Shown piece by piece: positions 1 to 8,108 of a DNA stretch of 11,638 nt. The DNA is taken from assembly GCA_016742255.1 (NCBI GenBank), contig JACVCB010000052.1, positions 1 through 11,638 on the forward strand, written 5' to 3'. Numbering within the stretch: position 1 is the stretch's first letter; every line of letters begins with the position of its first letter. The stretch comes from Leptospira sp. (lineage in GTDB: Bacteria; Spirochaetota; Leptospiria; Leptospirales; Leptospiraceae). Under the pieces are notes generated by a model. The model was not told the origin of the DNA. It did not search any database and saw only the letters and a list, made by a program, of their open reading frames with translations. Position numbers and translations under genes: made by a program.

Positions 1-1442
1 GAGCCCACTACACCCACTGTAGCAGACGTGGCCTTGGTGGAAGCATAGGTAACGACCTCAGTGGTGCCAGAGGCCCCTGCAACAGCTCCTCCTGCGACTG
101 TACCCGTCACAGCAAGCCCTCCTCCTAAGACAGTTTGGCCTGCTGTCACACCCACATAACTCATAGGAGCAAGGATGTACTTTCCAGACGACTCAGTGAC
201 AAAGGCAGCAGACTTCACAGAATATGCAGATGATTTTCTAGACATAGCGGATGTGACTTTAGCACCCTTATCGAGCGACTGGACAGACTCATGTACCACA
301 ACTTCTGTACTATTGATGATGGAACCGAGAACGAGTTCAATGCTAGGTGCAGTCAAATACACAACACCTTTCCCTGTTAATGTGATTGTCTCCACTAACC
401 CATACATGGTGGTGCCTGCTGCATTCGTACCCAAGGCAACAGGATAAATGAGTCCATTCCAAGTCACATACCCAACTGATAATAATGCAAACTTACTAAT
501 GGGTTTGATGATACTGTCATACAAAATTGCTTTGGTAGCTCTGGAAAAAGATTTTAGCAATGCAGTCGGTATCCCTTCATCTTTGTCTGCAATGGCTTCA
601 ATTTCTCCCTTGGCTTTCCCTAACTCTTCTTTTGTATCTTTTCCATATTGAAAAATAGTTTCTTTCCAACTTCCAAATATACTTTCAGAAACTGCAGATC
701 GAATCTCATTGATTTCAGAATGTCGACTCAAGCATCCACCTTTGCGAAAGTCTTCGTAGGATTCATTCCAAGAATTTTTTAAAGCTTCATCTAAATCAAT
801 GTAACCATACACAGTGGATTCAAAATCTTTTTGAAAATTCTCTTGGTACTTTTGGAATCTTTTTTTGGCAGAGGGAGATGTATCCTTTGGCATCTCTCGG
901 TTGAGTTGCATCTCCGCCCATTCATCCCACTCTTTACGAATCTCCGCTGATTTTGCGATGACTGCTTCGTGGCTTTGTTTCCCTCGATCAAACGATGATC
1001 CTATGAGGCCATAGGATTCCGCAACAGACGCATACATAATGAAGAGTCCAGGTTTGGTTGCGTTTTCACTTAAGTACTTCCGAACCTCTTCTCCCTTATC
1101 ATTGAGATTGCCTGCTGTTTTCCAACTCATCTTGGTTCCTTCTTTGACAATCACAACCGATTCAGATGCTTTGAGGATTGATTTGGAAAATTGTTCCGCA
1201 GCAAAATCAAAGCGCATTCTGAGAACCGTAATTGATGCTTCTTCCATAGGAGGGATAAACTTAATGCTTGTACCTTTCACAGGCAATGCACCTTGGTAGT
1301 ACAAAGAACTATGGCCTTCGATCACAAGTTTTTTGGTATTCTTTAATGGATCTTCTGCTTTCTTATCAGAGCTTGCACAATAAGAGATGGAAAGAACTAA
1401 AATGAGTCCAAGGATTGGTTTTTTAATTTGATTGAATTTCAT
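1..1442 (-). CDS. Putative lipoprotein with Gly-rich hydrophobic C-terminal region (3' end beyond window)
   Basis: The reading frame is open from the ATG at 1442 to the left edge, giving at least 480 residues; the stop lies outside the window. The N-terminus is a lipoprotein-type signal: basic MKFNQIKK, a hydrophobic core, then LSISYC followed by ASSDKK. The Tyr before Cys22 is unusual for a lipobox but spirochaete lipoboxes are relaxed. A long charged, probably helical region follows (about residues 45-290). After it comes a hydrophobic region rich in Gly, Ala, Val and Thr, including LGGGLAVTGTVAGGAVAGAS, which resembles a glycine zipper. The start overlaps the stop of the upstream lipoprotein gene as ATGA, so the two are probably co-translated. 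The C-terminal halves resemble each other (an NG..P...G.N segment, then GGA.(G)A.G....T.YA.T), so I infer tandem paralogues. The family and function are not recognised; an envelope location is inferred. Confidence 0.8.
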   Translation of the reverse strand, partial: MKFNQIKKPILGLILVLSISYCASSDKKAEDPLKNTKKLVIEGHSSLYYQGALPVKGTSIKFIPPMEEASITVLRMRFDFAAEQFSKSILKASESVVIVKEGTKMSWKTAGNLNDKGEEVRKYLSENATKPGLFIMYASVAESYGLIGSSFDRGKQSHEAVIAKSAEIRKEWDEWAEMQLNREMPKDTSPSAKKRFQKYQENFQKDFESTVYGYIDLDEALKNSWNESYEDFRKGGCLSRHSEINEIRSAVSESIFGSWKETIFQYGKDTKEELGKAKGEIEAIADKDEGIPTALLKSFSRATKAILYDSIIKPISKFALLSVGYVTWNGLIYPVALGTNAAGTTMYGLVETITLTGKGVVYLTAPSIELVLGSIINSTEVVVHESVQSLDKGAKVTSAMSRKSSAYSVKSAAFVTESSGKYILAPMSYVGVTAGQTVLGGGLAVTGTVAGGAVAGASGTTEVVTYASTKATSATVGVVG

Positions 1443-2920
1443 TTCGCTTGCGCCTCTAATTTTTTGGAACGTTTCAATTGTTCTGACATCTCAGCATCTA
1501 ATACTTTTTTGATGAGTTTAGGATCATCTGATAGGATTTTCACTTTCCCTTTCTTTTTGGCTTCTTCTAAGTTGATCACAGTACCAGTCGGGATATCCTC
1601 TTCGTCCAAATAATTTCCTTTCACATAGGCTATCACAACCCTTGGCCCATCATACATGATGAGGATTGGTCCATCCACTGCTGTGAGTAAAATTTGCGGA
1701 GGTAAGACCGTGAGTGCGGAGTAACCTAACACGATCCCGGAACTCATTGTATACATCCCTGCTTCTGCCACACCCGTTGTGAGATCGTATGTGAGCCCAG
1801 TGGCATAGGCAGTTGATTCATATCCCACTCCACCTGTCGCACCAATGGCACCACCAGCCGTAGTTGCCGCAACAGAGGTCACTTGGTTGAAGAGTGCAAT
1901 CGATGTTCCTGAAGTGTAAGTAGGAACAGTTGCCGAGGCAGATAGTATGCCTATCGAACTAAACATCCCTGCTTCGAGGGTTGGAGAGAATACACGGTAA
2001 CCAGCTTTTGTTCCATAATAAAAAACAAGTCCCGTGGAAACGAGAGCATTCGAAGAAAAATTCATCCCTTGTGAAAGGGGAACATAGACTCCATTGACGA
2101 GGAGGAGCTCACCTGTATTCACAGTTGTTTTGGCAATCGGTGAAACAACCACTTCCTTCAATGCAACGGTATAACCTTGGAAGATATCAATGAGTGCAAG
2201 GAGTGCATTGTCTCTCTCACCTGATTCTTCATAATTGCGAGTGAATTCGTCGGAAGCTTTTTTAAAGGAATCACCCCATGAGTTCATTACATTCTTCGAA
2301 TTGTTTTTCAGAGTGGATGTAAACAATTGATTGAGTTGGCCTGATTTTTGATTGCGAGCATCCGCATACCGACTCAGTTCTTTATCTAATAGATCGATGT
2401 CCGATTTAACTCTTGGAACTAAATACACATAACCTAATACAAATCGACTGCCTGCCTCATTAAAACTGGATTTGGAGAGTTTCCACTCTTCTTTCGAAAG
2501 TTGGACACCTGCATCATAAATATCTTCTGTCCTTCTTGTTCCTTCCGAATAACCGTCTTTTGTCCAATTTTTGACGGCATTCATCGTGTTCCCAAGTTTG
2601 CCCGGGAAATCTTCACTTCGTTTTTTTAATTTCACAAGCACCATCGCCTTAGCAACGTTTGCACTCATTAGATTTTCTTTGGAAAGATCGATTGCCTTTT
2701 TCCCAGAAGGGATCACAGCCCAACCTTGCTCATACAGATTTTTTCTGGATCCGTAAGAATTGGCAGTTAATGGAGCAATTTTTTTAAACGTTTGGGGTTT
2801 GTTGGAAGTGAGGACAGATGTACCGAATACTTTCTCTGATTTTTCTTCACTCAAACAACTCACAAAATTTACGACAAACAGCAAAAGAACGAAACAATAC
2901 AATTTCAAATGGGACTTCAT
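1439..2920 (-). CDS. Putative lipoprotein, paralogue of the downstream gene
   Basis: This gene encodes 493 residues from the ATG at 2920. A TTG 39 nt upstream (2959) is in frame, but it would place 13 extra residues before MKSHLKLYCFVLLLF, which is a typical signal-peptide start, so I chose the ATG. The hydrophobic core ends in NFVSC, giving a plausible relaxed lipobox with lipidated Cys22, followed by the acidic tether LSEEKSEK. Residues about 50-250 are polar and probably helical. Residues about 260-420 are hydrophobic and rich in Gly, Ala, Thr and Ser (for example TTAGGAIGATGGVGYES), and a charged Lys-rich tail ends the protein. Neither the gene family nor its function is recognised. No strong Shine-Dalgarno precedes the ATG; a TATAAC sequence (2934-2939, minus strand) lies close upstream but has no good -35 partner. 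The next gene starts inside its stop codon. Confidence 0.82.
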   Translation of the reverse strand: MKSHLKLYCFVLLLFVVNFVSCLSEEKSEKVFGTSVLTSNKPQTFKKIAPLTANSYGSRKNLYEQGWAVIPSGKKAIDLSKENLMSANVAKAMVLVKLKKRSEDFPGKLGNTMNAVKNWTKDGYSEGTRRTEDIYDAGVQLSKEEWKLSKSSFNEAGSRFVLGYVYLVPRVKSDIDLLDKELSRYADARNQKSGQLNQLFTSTLKNNSKNVMNSWGDSFKKASDEFTRNYEESGERDNALLALIDIFQGYTVALKEVVVSPIAKTTVNTGELLLVNGVYVPLSQGMNFSSNALVSTGLVFYYGTKAGYRVFSPTLEAGMFSSIGILSASATVPTYTSGTSIALFNQVTSVAATTAGGAIGATGGVGYESTAYATGLTYDLTTGVAEAGMYTMSSGIVLGYSALTVLPPQILLTAVDGPILIMYDGPRVVIAYVKGNYLDEEDIPTGTVINLEEAKKKGKVKILSDDPKLIKKVLDAEMSEQLKRSKKLEAQAK

Positions 2921-3022
2921 AAGTTGGGAGAACGTTATAGAAGGAATTGAATCATGCAACTGAAAAATATATCCCTTTTGCTTAATCCATGTTTAGTGAA
3001 AGTATTTTACTACATACAAGAA

Positions 3023-3051
3023 TTTGAATGACCTTTCGTGATCATTTCAAA
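3023..3051 (+). promoter_or_regulatory. Inverted repeat just upstream of opgG
   Basis: TTTGAATGA (3023-3031) and TCATTTCAAA (3042-3051) are reverse complements with a single bulged T, separated by 10 nt. The repeat ends 11 nt before the opgG ATG. It could be an operator or a leader hairpin controlling the glucan operon. No Shine-Dalgarno is evident between it and the start codon. The function is inferred from position only. Confidence 0.35.
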
Positions 3052-3062
3052 GACTTCCTTAT

Positions 3063-4637
3063 ATGAAGAAATTAAACATATACTTTGCCATCATTGCCAT
3101 TTTGTTATGTGTTGTTGTTATCTTCAAAAAAAATGATTTAACCTTTCATGCACTCATCTCTCTCTTAGCAATCACCCCCAATGCGGAAGTTTTTGACTTC
3201 AACGCAGCCGACCAAATTGCAAAGGAGAAATTGAAATCAAAATTTGTTCCAACCCCTGTGTATAAAATTCCGGGACTTGATGGAATCAGTTTTGAAGATT
3301 ACAGACAAATTGAATACAAACCTGATGTTGCAATTTGGAAAAATTTAGCACTCCCCTACCAATTGCATTTTTTCCACCCAGGCCATATCTACAGTAATGG
3401 GATTAAAATTTATGAAGTGATCGAAGGAAAACCTGTGGAGATTCCTTATGATTCGTCTCGCTTTCACTTTGGGAACCTTCCCCTCACCGACGATTTTTTT
3501 GAGTTAAGTAAAAAACTCCAATACACTGGCTTTCGAGTTCACTATCCGATCAACCAAAAGGAAACCTTAGAAGAATTTTTGGTCTTCCAAGGTTCTTCCT
3601 ATTTCCGTGCCTTATCCAAAAACCAAGTCTATGGTTTATCGGGAAGAGGCCTTGCGATTAACACTGGTCCCGAAGGTAAAGAAGAGTTCCCTATCTTTGA
3701 AAGTTTTTATATCAAACGCCCTGAGAAAAAAGATTCCTCCATTTTGATTTATGCGATTATGAATAGTGAATCCGTCGTGGGTGCCTATGAATTTTTTGTC
3801 ACACCAGGTGAGATCACTACCATCGATGTCCGCGCTAAAATTTACCTACGTAAAAAAATCAAACGACTGGGACTTGCTCCCATCACATCCATGTTTCTCT
3901 ATGGAGAATCCAATATCCCCATCCTTGGCAACATCCACCCAGAGATCCATGACTCTGATGGACTTCTCACTTATCTTGGAGAAGACAACTGGGAATGGAG
4001 ACCTCTCATCAATCCCAAAAAAACCAAACTCACAAATATAGAACTCAACCATCCAAAGGGTTTTGGGCTCATCCAACGAGATCGAAAGTTCAAAAGTTAC
4101 CAAGATGAAAAATTGCAGTACCACCGAAGACCAAGCCTTTGGGTAGAACCAAAAGGTGATTGGGGTGAAGGGGATCTTTATCTTTTAGAATTCACAACCA
4201 ATCTTGATTCTGATGACAACGTGACTATTTTTTGGGAACCAAACTTACCTCCCAATTTGAATGAAGGGTACGAATACCAATACAAACTCAGTTATATTGA
4301 AAAATCACCGGACTCACATAACCTCGGAAAAACCACTTCCTATTACAAAGGAATTGATCCTCTCTTTCCAAAAGAAAAGATGCTAACTCTTTACTTTACT
4401 GGTGATTTTTTAAAAGCCTTGGATCCAAAAACAGAACTAAAGGCCATCATCAAAAATGACATGATCCCAAAAGATCAAATTCGTTATAAAATTGAAAAGA
4501 TCCGTGAACTTGACCAATGGAGATTACAAATTTGGCATACATCGCCAATTGAAGTTTCCACTTGGAATGTTTATTTGGAGAAAGAAAATCAAAAAATCAC
4601 AGAAACATGGATCTATAGAGATGGCATCTCCAAATAA
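3063..4637 (+). CDS. opgG: OpgG/MdoG-type periplasmic glucan biosynthesis protein
   Basis: OpgG (MdoG family) is a periplasmic protein needed, with the synthase OpgH, to make the glucose backbone of osmoregulated periplasmic glucans. The 524 residues match the usual length of about 510. The N-terminus carries a hydrophobic segment (about 6-21) and a second weak one (about 27-37) ending in TPNA-EV, so it could be a cleaved signal or a membrane anchor. Family hallmarks are visible in order: F.DYR.I.(Y)KP near residue 80, FHPGHIY, ASYFRA-like GSSYFRALSKNQVYGLSGRG, an EFP.F..F.I.RP block, GAYEF.V.PG, KIYLRKKI..LG.AP.TSMF, HDSDGL (296-301), WEWRPL (from 310), GFGLIQRDR, and RPS.WVEPKGDWGEG..L.E. 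These align by eye with E. coli OpgG throughout. The start ATG is the first in frame. It heads a three-gene operon, overlapping the next gene by 17 nt. Some OpgG/OpgD relatives have been described as beta-1,2-glucanases; whether this protein is catalytic cannot be read here. Confidence 0.95.
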   Translation: MKKLNIYFAIIAILLCVVVIFKKNDLTFHALISLLAITPNAEVFDFNAADQIAKEKLKSKFVPTPVYKIPGLDGISFEDYRQIEYKPDVAIWKNLALPYQLHFFHPGHIYSNGIKIYEVIEGKPVEIPYDSSRFHFGNLPLTDDFFELSKKLQYTGFRVHYPINQKETLEEFLVFQGSSYFRALSKNQVYGLSGRGLAINTGPEGKEEFPIFESFYIKRPEKKDSSILIYAIMNSESVVGAYEFFVTPGEITTIDVRAKIYLRKKIKRLGLAPITSMFLYGESNIPILGNIHPEIHDSDGLLTYLGEDNWEWRPLINPKKTKLTNIELNHPKGFGLIQRDRKFKSYQDEKLQYHRRPSLWVEPKGDWGEGDLYLLEFTTNLDSDDNVTIFWEPNLPPNLNEGYEYQYKLSYIEKSPDSHNLGKTTSYYKGIDPLFPKEKMLTLYFTGDFLKALDPKTELKAIIKNDMIPKDQIRYKIEKIRELDQWRLQIWHTSPIEVSTWNVYLEKENQKITETWIYRDGISK

Positions 4638-5010
4638 AACTTTGTACGAAGCTGAGTTCAGTGAACGTTTGCGAACGTTTCTTTTGTTATCGGGAATTCA
4701 AAATGAATATAGTATTTCCAATACTCTTTCCCAATTTTTCCAAAACACTAACCTATCTTACATGTGGGATAAGGATTGGTCTCTTTGGATGGGTTATGTA
4801 AAGACAAACAAAATCAGTACGGAATCTCCACTTCCATTCCCTGACAGAGCTTGGCAATTTGGTTCCATGGTTCCGAAAGATTCCGAATGGAAAACAGGTC
4901 CCATCAAATCAAAAGAATCCATTATCAGTTCCTTTAAACCCATCTTCGTTTTAGTTTCCATTTTCCTTTGGAGTGCCCTCTATTACCTCATCATCTTTAG
5001 GTTATTATGA
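4621..5010 (+). CDS. Small single-pass membrane protein between opgG and opgH
   Basis: The gene encodes 129 residues from the ATG at 4621, which lies inside the end of opgG (17-nt overlap). An in-frame start at 4492 is rejected because the added residues are only opgG read in another frame. The stop overlaps the opgH start as ATGA. The soluble part (1-104) has many aromatic residues (MWDKDWSLWMGY, FPDRAW); one membrane segment lies at about 105-127 and the C-terminus is RLL. Lysines just before the segment suggest the soluble part is cytoplasmic. No family is recognised. The downstream OpgH lacks the long N-terminal cytoplasmic domain of its E. coli homologue, so this protein may be a separately encoded counterpart. 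The shared FPD..W pattern is too short to prove homology. Strict coupling to both neighbours argues that it works with OpgGH. Confidence 0.8.
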   Translation: MASPNKTLYEAEFSERLRTFLLLSGIQNEYSISNTLSQFFQNTNLSYMWDKDWSLWMGYVKTNKISTESPLPFPDRAWQFGSMVPKDSEWKTGPIKSKESIISSFKPIFVLVSIFLWSALYYLIIFRLL

Positions 5011-7049
5011 TCCAAATACATCGAATTTTATTTTTTACTGTCTTCATGATTCCCATCATCATTGGGCTCACTACCTTTGCCCAAATCATCTCCTTCGGTG
5101 GAGTTGAGTTAACCGAGTACTACCAATTCATCACCTTACTTTTCCTTTTGCCCATGTTATCTTATGGAGCAACCACTTCCCTCTTTGGATTTTTGATCTC
5201 TCTTTTGAAAGAGGGTGACCCTTTACTCAAAGCAAAAAAAATCCCAGAGAAGGAATTGGATTTTGCAAGTATCGATCGTGTCCCGGTTGCCCTTGTCATG
5301 CCTGTCTATGAAGAAAATGAAGTTTCGATCTTTGCCCGGATCAAAGTGATTTATGAATCACTCGAGAAATACCATTCCCTTCCCAAATTAGATTTTTTTA
5401 TCTTAAGTGATACAAGAACTCCTGAAAAATGGATCAAAGAAGAAGCTGCCTATCTTGAGTTATGTGAATCCACTGGGAATTACAAAAAATTCCATTACAG
5501 AAGGAGAAAGAGTAACCTAAACGGAAAGAGTGGAAACATCGCTGATTTTTGTCGTCGTTGGGGCAATCGGTATGAGCACATGATCATACTAGATGCTGAT
5601 AGTTTGATGAGTGGAGAAATCATTGTCCAACTCATTGCATTGATGGAACAAAACCCGAAGGCTGGTATCATCCAAACCAATTCTAAATTATTCCGTGCCA
5701 CCACTCTCTTCCAAAAATTAACTGAATTTTCCTCTTATCTCTTTAGTTCTTATTTCTTAAAAGGGGCTAGTTTTTGGCAGATCAATGCCAACAGTTACTG
5801 GGGCCATAATGCCATCTTACGCATCAAACCCTTTATGGAATATTGTGCCCTCCCCCACCTCCCCGAATATGGTGGGCTTGGTGGAAAAATTTTAAGCCAT
5901 GATACAGTCGAAGCAAGCCTTATGCGAAAGGCTGGATATGAAGTCTTATGTGCGTACGAACTCGAAGGAAGTTACGAAGAGAATCCACCCAATATCATCG
6001 ATGTACTGAAACGGGACCAAAGATGGTGCCAAGGGAATTTACAACATTTTTGGTTTTTATTTGGAAAGAAGATTCCCTTTATCAATCGTATCCACATCTT
6101 AAATGGAATTTTGTCTTACCTCAATTCACCCATTTGGCTTTGTTATATCCTACTTAGTTTGTGGAATTATATCGAAGAAAGTAAGTTCCTCAACTACTCC
6201 ATGCTTCCGGAAGAGTTTGAATACTTCAAAGCACAGATTTACGATCCCTTGTATTTAAAACTTTTGTATCTTTCCTTACTCCTACTCTTTTTACCAAGGG
6301 TTCTCAGTTACTTAAGTTTACCGTTCAAACAAATTTTCTTAAAGTTTCCGGCCTTCCTTTTAGAGACTTTATTTTCCATTCTCATCGCACCCATCTACAT
6401 GATCTATCATAGCATTTTTGTGGTGTCCATCTTCCTAAACAAAAAGATTTCCTGGGGTCCCCAGAATCGGGATGCAGAATCAAGTTACCCTTTCTCCTAT
6501 GTGGTATCTTCCTTTTTTGGAATCACCATCCTTGGGCTCGTTTCTGCCTATATCAGTTACTCTTATTCTCTGATGCTTTTTTTCCTAACGATGCCCATTT
6601 GGATTGGCTGGACTCTTTCCATCCCACTTGTGATGTTCACAAGCCGCGAACAAAAATCCTTACATTCGTTTTTTGATCTCTCGTACTGGAAACCCAATCA
6701 TGGTCTCACAAACAATTTAAAAGAAGAGCTCACTCGCAGTGAAGAAAAACGAATGGAAGGAAAAGAAATTTTTTATGCACTTGTGCATCCAATTTTCCAC
6801 AAGAAACACAAACAATTACAAGGGAACAAATCCTATCGGTCCAAAGTTTCGGACTCCATTGCAAATGATTTCGATACTTTACTGGGACAAGGGCCAGAAC
6901 AATTGGATCGTAAAAAATTACTCAACATCCTTTCCAATCGTGAATTATTAGATTTATTTTTTCAAAAATTTTGGACTTCAGAAAAATCCAAATGGGGACA
7001 GTATTGGAAAAACATTTGGGAAGAGATCAACCCATCTTCTTTTCCATAA
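5007..7049 (+). CDS. opgH: OpgH/MdoH-type glucosyltransferase, osmoregulated periplasmic glucan synthase
   Basis: OpgH is an inner-membrane family 2 glycosyltransferase that polymerises glucose from UDP-glucose into the glucan backbone and probably moves it across the membrane. The 680 residues are shorter than the E. coli protein (about 850), mainly because only about 7 residues precede the first membrane helix. Helices lie at about 7-29 and 41-66. The cytoplasmic catalytic domain follows: VMPVYEEN (97-104), LSDT with D135, DAD (196-198), SHDTVEA (297-303) and RDQRWCQGNLQH (336-347), the last being the RxxRW form of the QxxRW motif. Further helices lie at about 364-386, 417-437, 448-476, 499-520 and 522-545, and then a charged cytoplasmic tail of about 130 residues. 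The start ATG overlaps the previous stop (ATGA). The last 23 nt overlap the convergent hydrolase gene, so no room exists for a terminator between them. Confidence 0.95.
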   Translation: MIQIHRILFFTVFMIPIIIGLTTFAQIISFGGVELTEYYQFITLLFLLPMLSYGATTSLFGFLISLLKEGDPLLKAKKIPEKELDFASIDRVPVALVMPVYEENEVSIFARIKVIYESLEKYHSLPKLDFFILSDTRTPEKWIKEEAAYLELCESTGNYKKFHYRRRKSNLNGKSGNIADFCRRWGNRYEHMIILDADSLMSGEIIVQLIALMEQNPKAGIIQTNSKLFRATTLFQKLTEFSSYLFSSYFLKGASFWQINANSYWGHNAILRIKPFMEYCALPHLPEYGGLGGKILSHDTVEASLMRKAGYEVLCAYELEGSYEENPPNIIDVLKRDQRWCQGNLQHFWFLFGKKIPFINRIHILNGILSYLNSPIWLCYILLSLWNYIEESKFLNYSMLPEEFEYFKAQIYDPLYLKLLYLSLLLLFLPRVLSYLSLPFKQIFLKFPAFLLETLFSILIAPIYMIYHSIFVVSIFLNKKISWGPQNRDAESSYPFSYVVSSFFGITILGLVSAYISYSYSLMLFFLTMPIWIGWTLSIPLVMFTSREQKSLHSFFDLSYWKPNHGLTNNLKEELTRSEEKRMEGKEIFYALVHPIFHKKHKQLQGNKSYRSKVSDSIANDFDTLLGQGPEQLDRKKLLNILSNRELLDLFFQKFWTSEKSKWGQYWKNIWEEINPSSFP

Positions 7050-7992
7050 TCCGCCAATAATACGAAGATCGTTTCCAGTCTTCGATAAACCCGCAGTGAC
7101 CACCTTTTGCTTCAATGACCACGTCAATGTAAGCTGATGATGGAATTTCAGTGAACTCTTTCCAAGGGATGACTGGATCATCCATGGAAGTCAAAATGGT
7201 GGTTGGAACTTTGATGGTTTTAAAGAAAAGATCATTCAAAGTATAAGACAAAAAATATTCATCTACCGAACGAAACTTAGAAAACTCTTTCACCATTTTT
7301 TCTGTTAAATCCATCACTGATTGGTATTTGTCCAAATCATCAAAGGAATACAGATGGGGGAAGAGTTGGCCTTTTTTCACAAGGGACGATTTCCATGAAT
7401 TTAAAAAATATTTCCGTAGGAATGGATGGTCATCCATTTTGATGGTGGCACGTTTTGGATCAAGCGCTGGGCTAAAGGCAAAACAATGTTTGAGCCCTGG
7501 GATTTTCTCATCCGCTTTTGCTGTGCTATGCCTACCTGCCATTCGTAGTACAAAATTTCCACCCAGTGAAAACCCAGCCAAGTACACGGGAAGTTTGGAC
7601 TTCACTGACTTTGCAAGTGTGAGTACTGCATCATATGTTTCTTCGAGTAAACTTCCATTAAAGATCCCTTCGTTTAAATGGTGGGTGTCTCCATGGTCTC
7701 TCAGATTCAACCGATATACAGAATAATCTTTCGCTAAAAAATGTTTGGTGGTCCGAATGATGTAACTGGAATGGATACTCCCTTCCCAACCATGCACCAA
7801 TATCACAATGCCTTTGGGACTTGGAACTTCATGAATCCTGGCAAGGAGTGTGACTCCTTTTTTAGTTCTGACCGATCTCCACTCGCCTTCGAGATTTTTC
7901 CCATACGATTTGTCTGCCTTTGACTTAAAGGAAGCCATAAAGGACTGTACCATGGGACCTGAAAAAAGTGGGATTGGTTTGAATAAACTCAT
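7027..7992 (-). CDS. Alpha/beta hydrolase, YheT-like
   Basis: The gene encodes a 321-residue hydrolase of the alpha/beta fold. Visible features are VILVHGWEG (HGW at 67-69, oxyanion region), the nucleophile elbow GFSLGG with Ser142, the acid in SMDDPVIP (Asp272 fits the spacing better than Asp271) and GGHCGF with His299. The full catalytic triad is therefore present. NLRDHGDTHHLNEG and FSPALDP fit the YheT/ABHD1-3 group of esterases, whose natural substrates are mostly unknown. There is no signal peptide, so it is probably cytoplasmic. The ATG at 7992 is preceded by AGGAAG at 8-nt spacing, a good ribosome binding site. The 3' end overlaps opgH in convergent orientation. It shares an upstream region with the lipoprotein gene at 8109, read the opposite way. 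No metabolic link to the glucan genes can be seen. Confidence 0.88.
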   Translation of the reverse strand: MSLFKPIPLFSGPMVQSFMASFKSKADKSYGKNLEGEWRSVRTKKGVTLLARIHEVPSPKGIVILVHGWEGSIHSSYIIRTTKHFLAKDYSVYRLNLRDHGDTHHLNEGIFNGSLLEETYDAVLTLAKSVKSKLPVYLAGFSLGGNFVLRMAGRHSTAKADEKIPGLKHCFAFSPALDPKRATIKMDDHPFLRKYFLNSWKSSLVKKGQLFPHLYSFDDLDKYQSVMDLTEKMVKEFSKFRSVDEYFLSYTLNDLFFKTIKVPTTILTSMDDPVIPWKEFTEIPSSAYIDVVIEAKGGHCGFIEDWKRSSYYWRIMEKKMG

Positions 7993-8050
7993 CTTGTATG
8001 CTTCCTAATCTGAAACGAAACTGTTATTTTTCAATAAATTAACAAAACCC

Positions 8051-8064
8051 CATCCTCATGGATG
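8051..8064. repeat. Short hairpin in the divergent promoter region
   Basis: CATCC and GGATG form a 5-bp inverted repeat around TCAT, 10 nt before the -35 of the lipoprotein promoter. On the minus strand it is followed by GGGGTTTTGTT. It may be an operator for one of the divergent genes or a coincidence of this length. Confidence 0.2.
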
Positions 8065-8074
8065 ACTCTTTCCA

Positions 8075-8102
8075 TTGACAAAGACTCCTCACTGGTTACA
8101 AT
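8075..8102 (+). promoter_or_regulatory. Sigma70-type promoter for leaderless lipoprotein mRNA
   Basis: A perfect -35 (TTGACA, 8075-8080) and a 5-of-6 -10 (TACAAT, 8097-8102) are separated by 16 bp. The expected start of transcription, 7 nt after the last -10 base, is position 8109, the A of the ATG. There is no Shine-Dalgarno, which agrees with a leaderless transcript. Confidence 0.65.
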
Positions 8103-8108
8103 TCCACC

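Noticed and set aside
3766..4124. Overlapping open frames on both strands inside opgG.
   Set aside because: They lie within strongly conserved OpgG coding sequence and are shadows.
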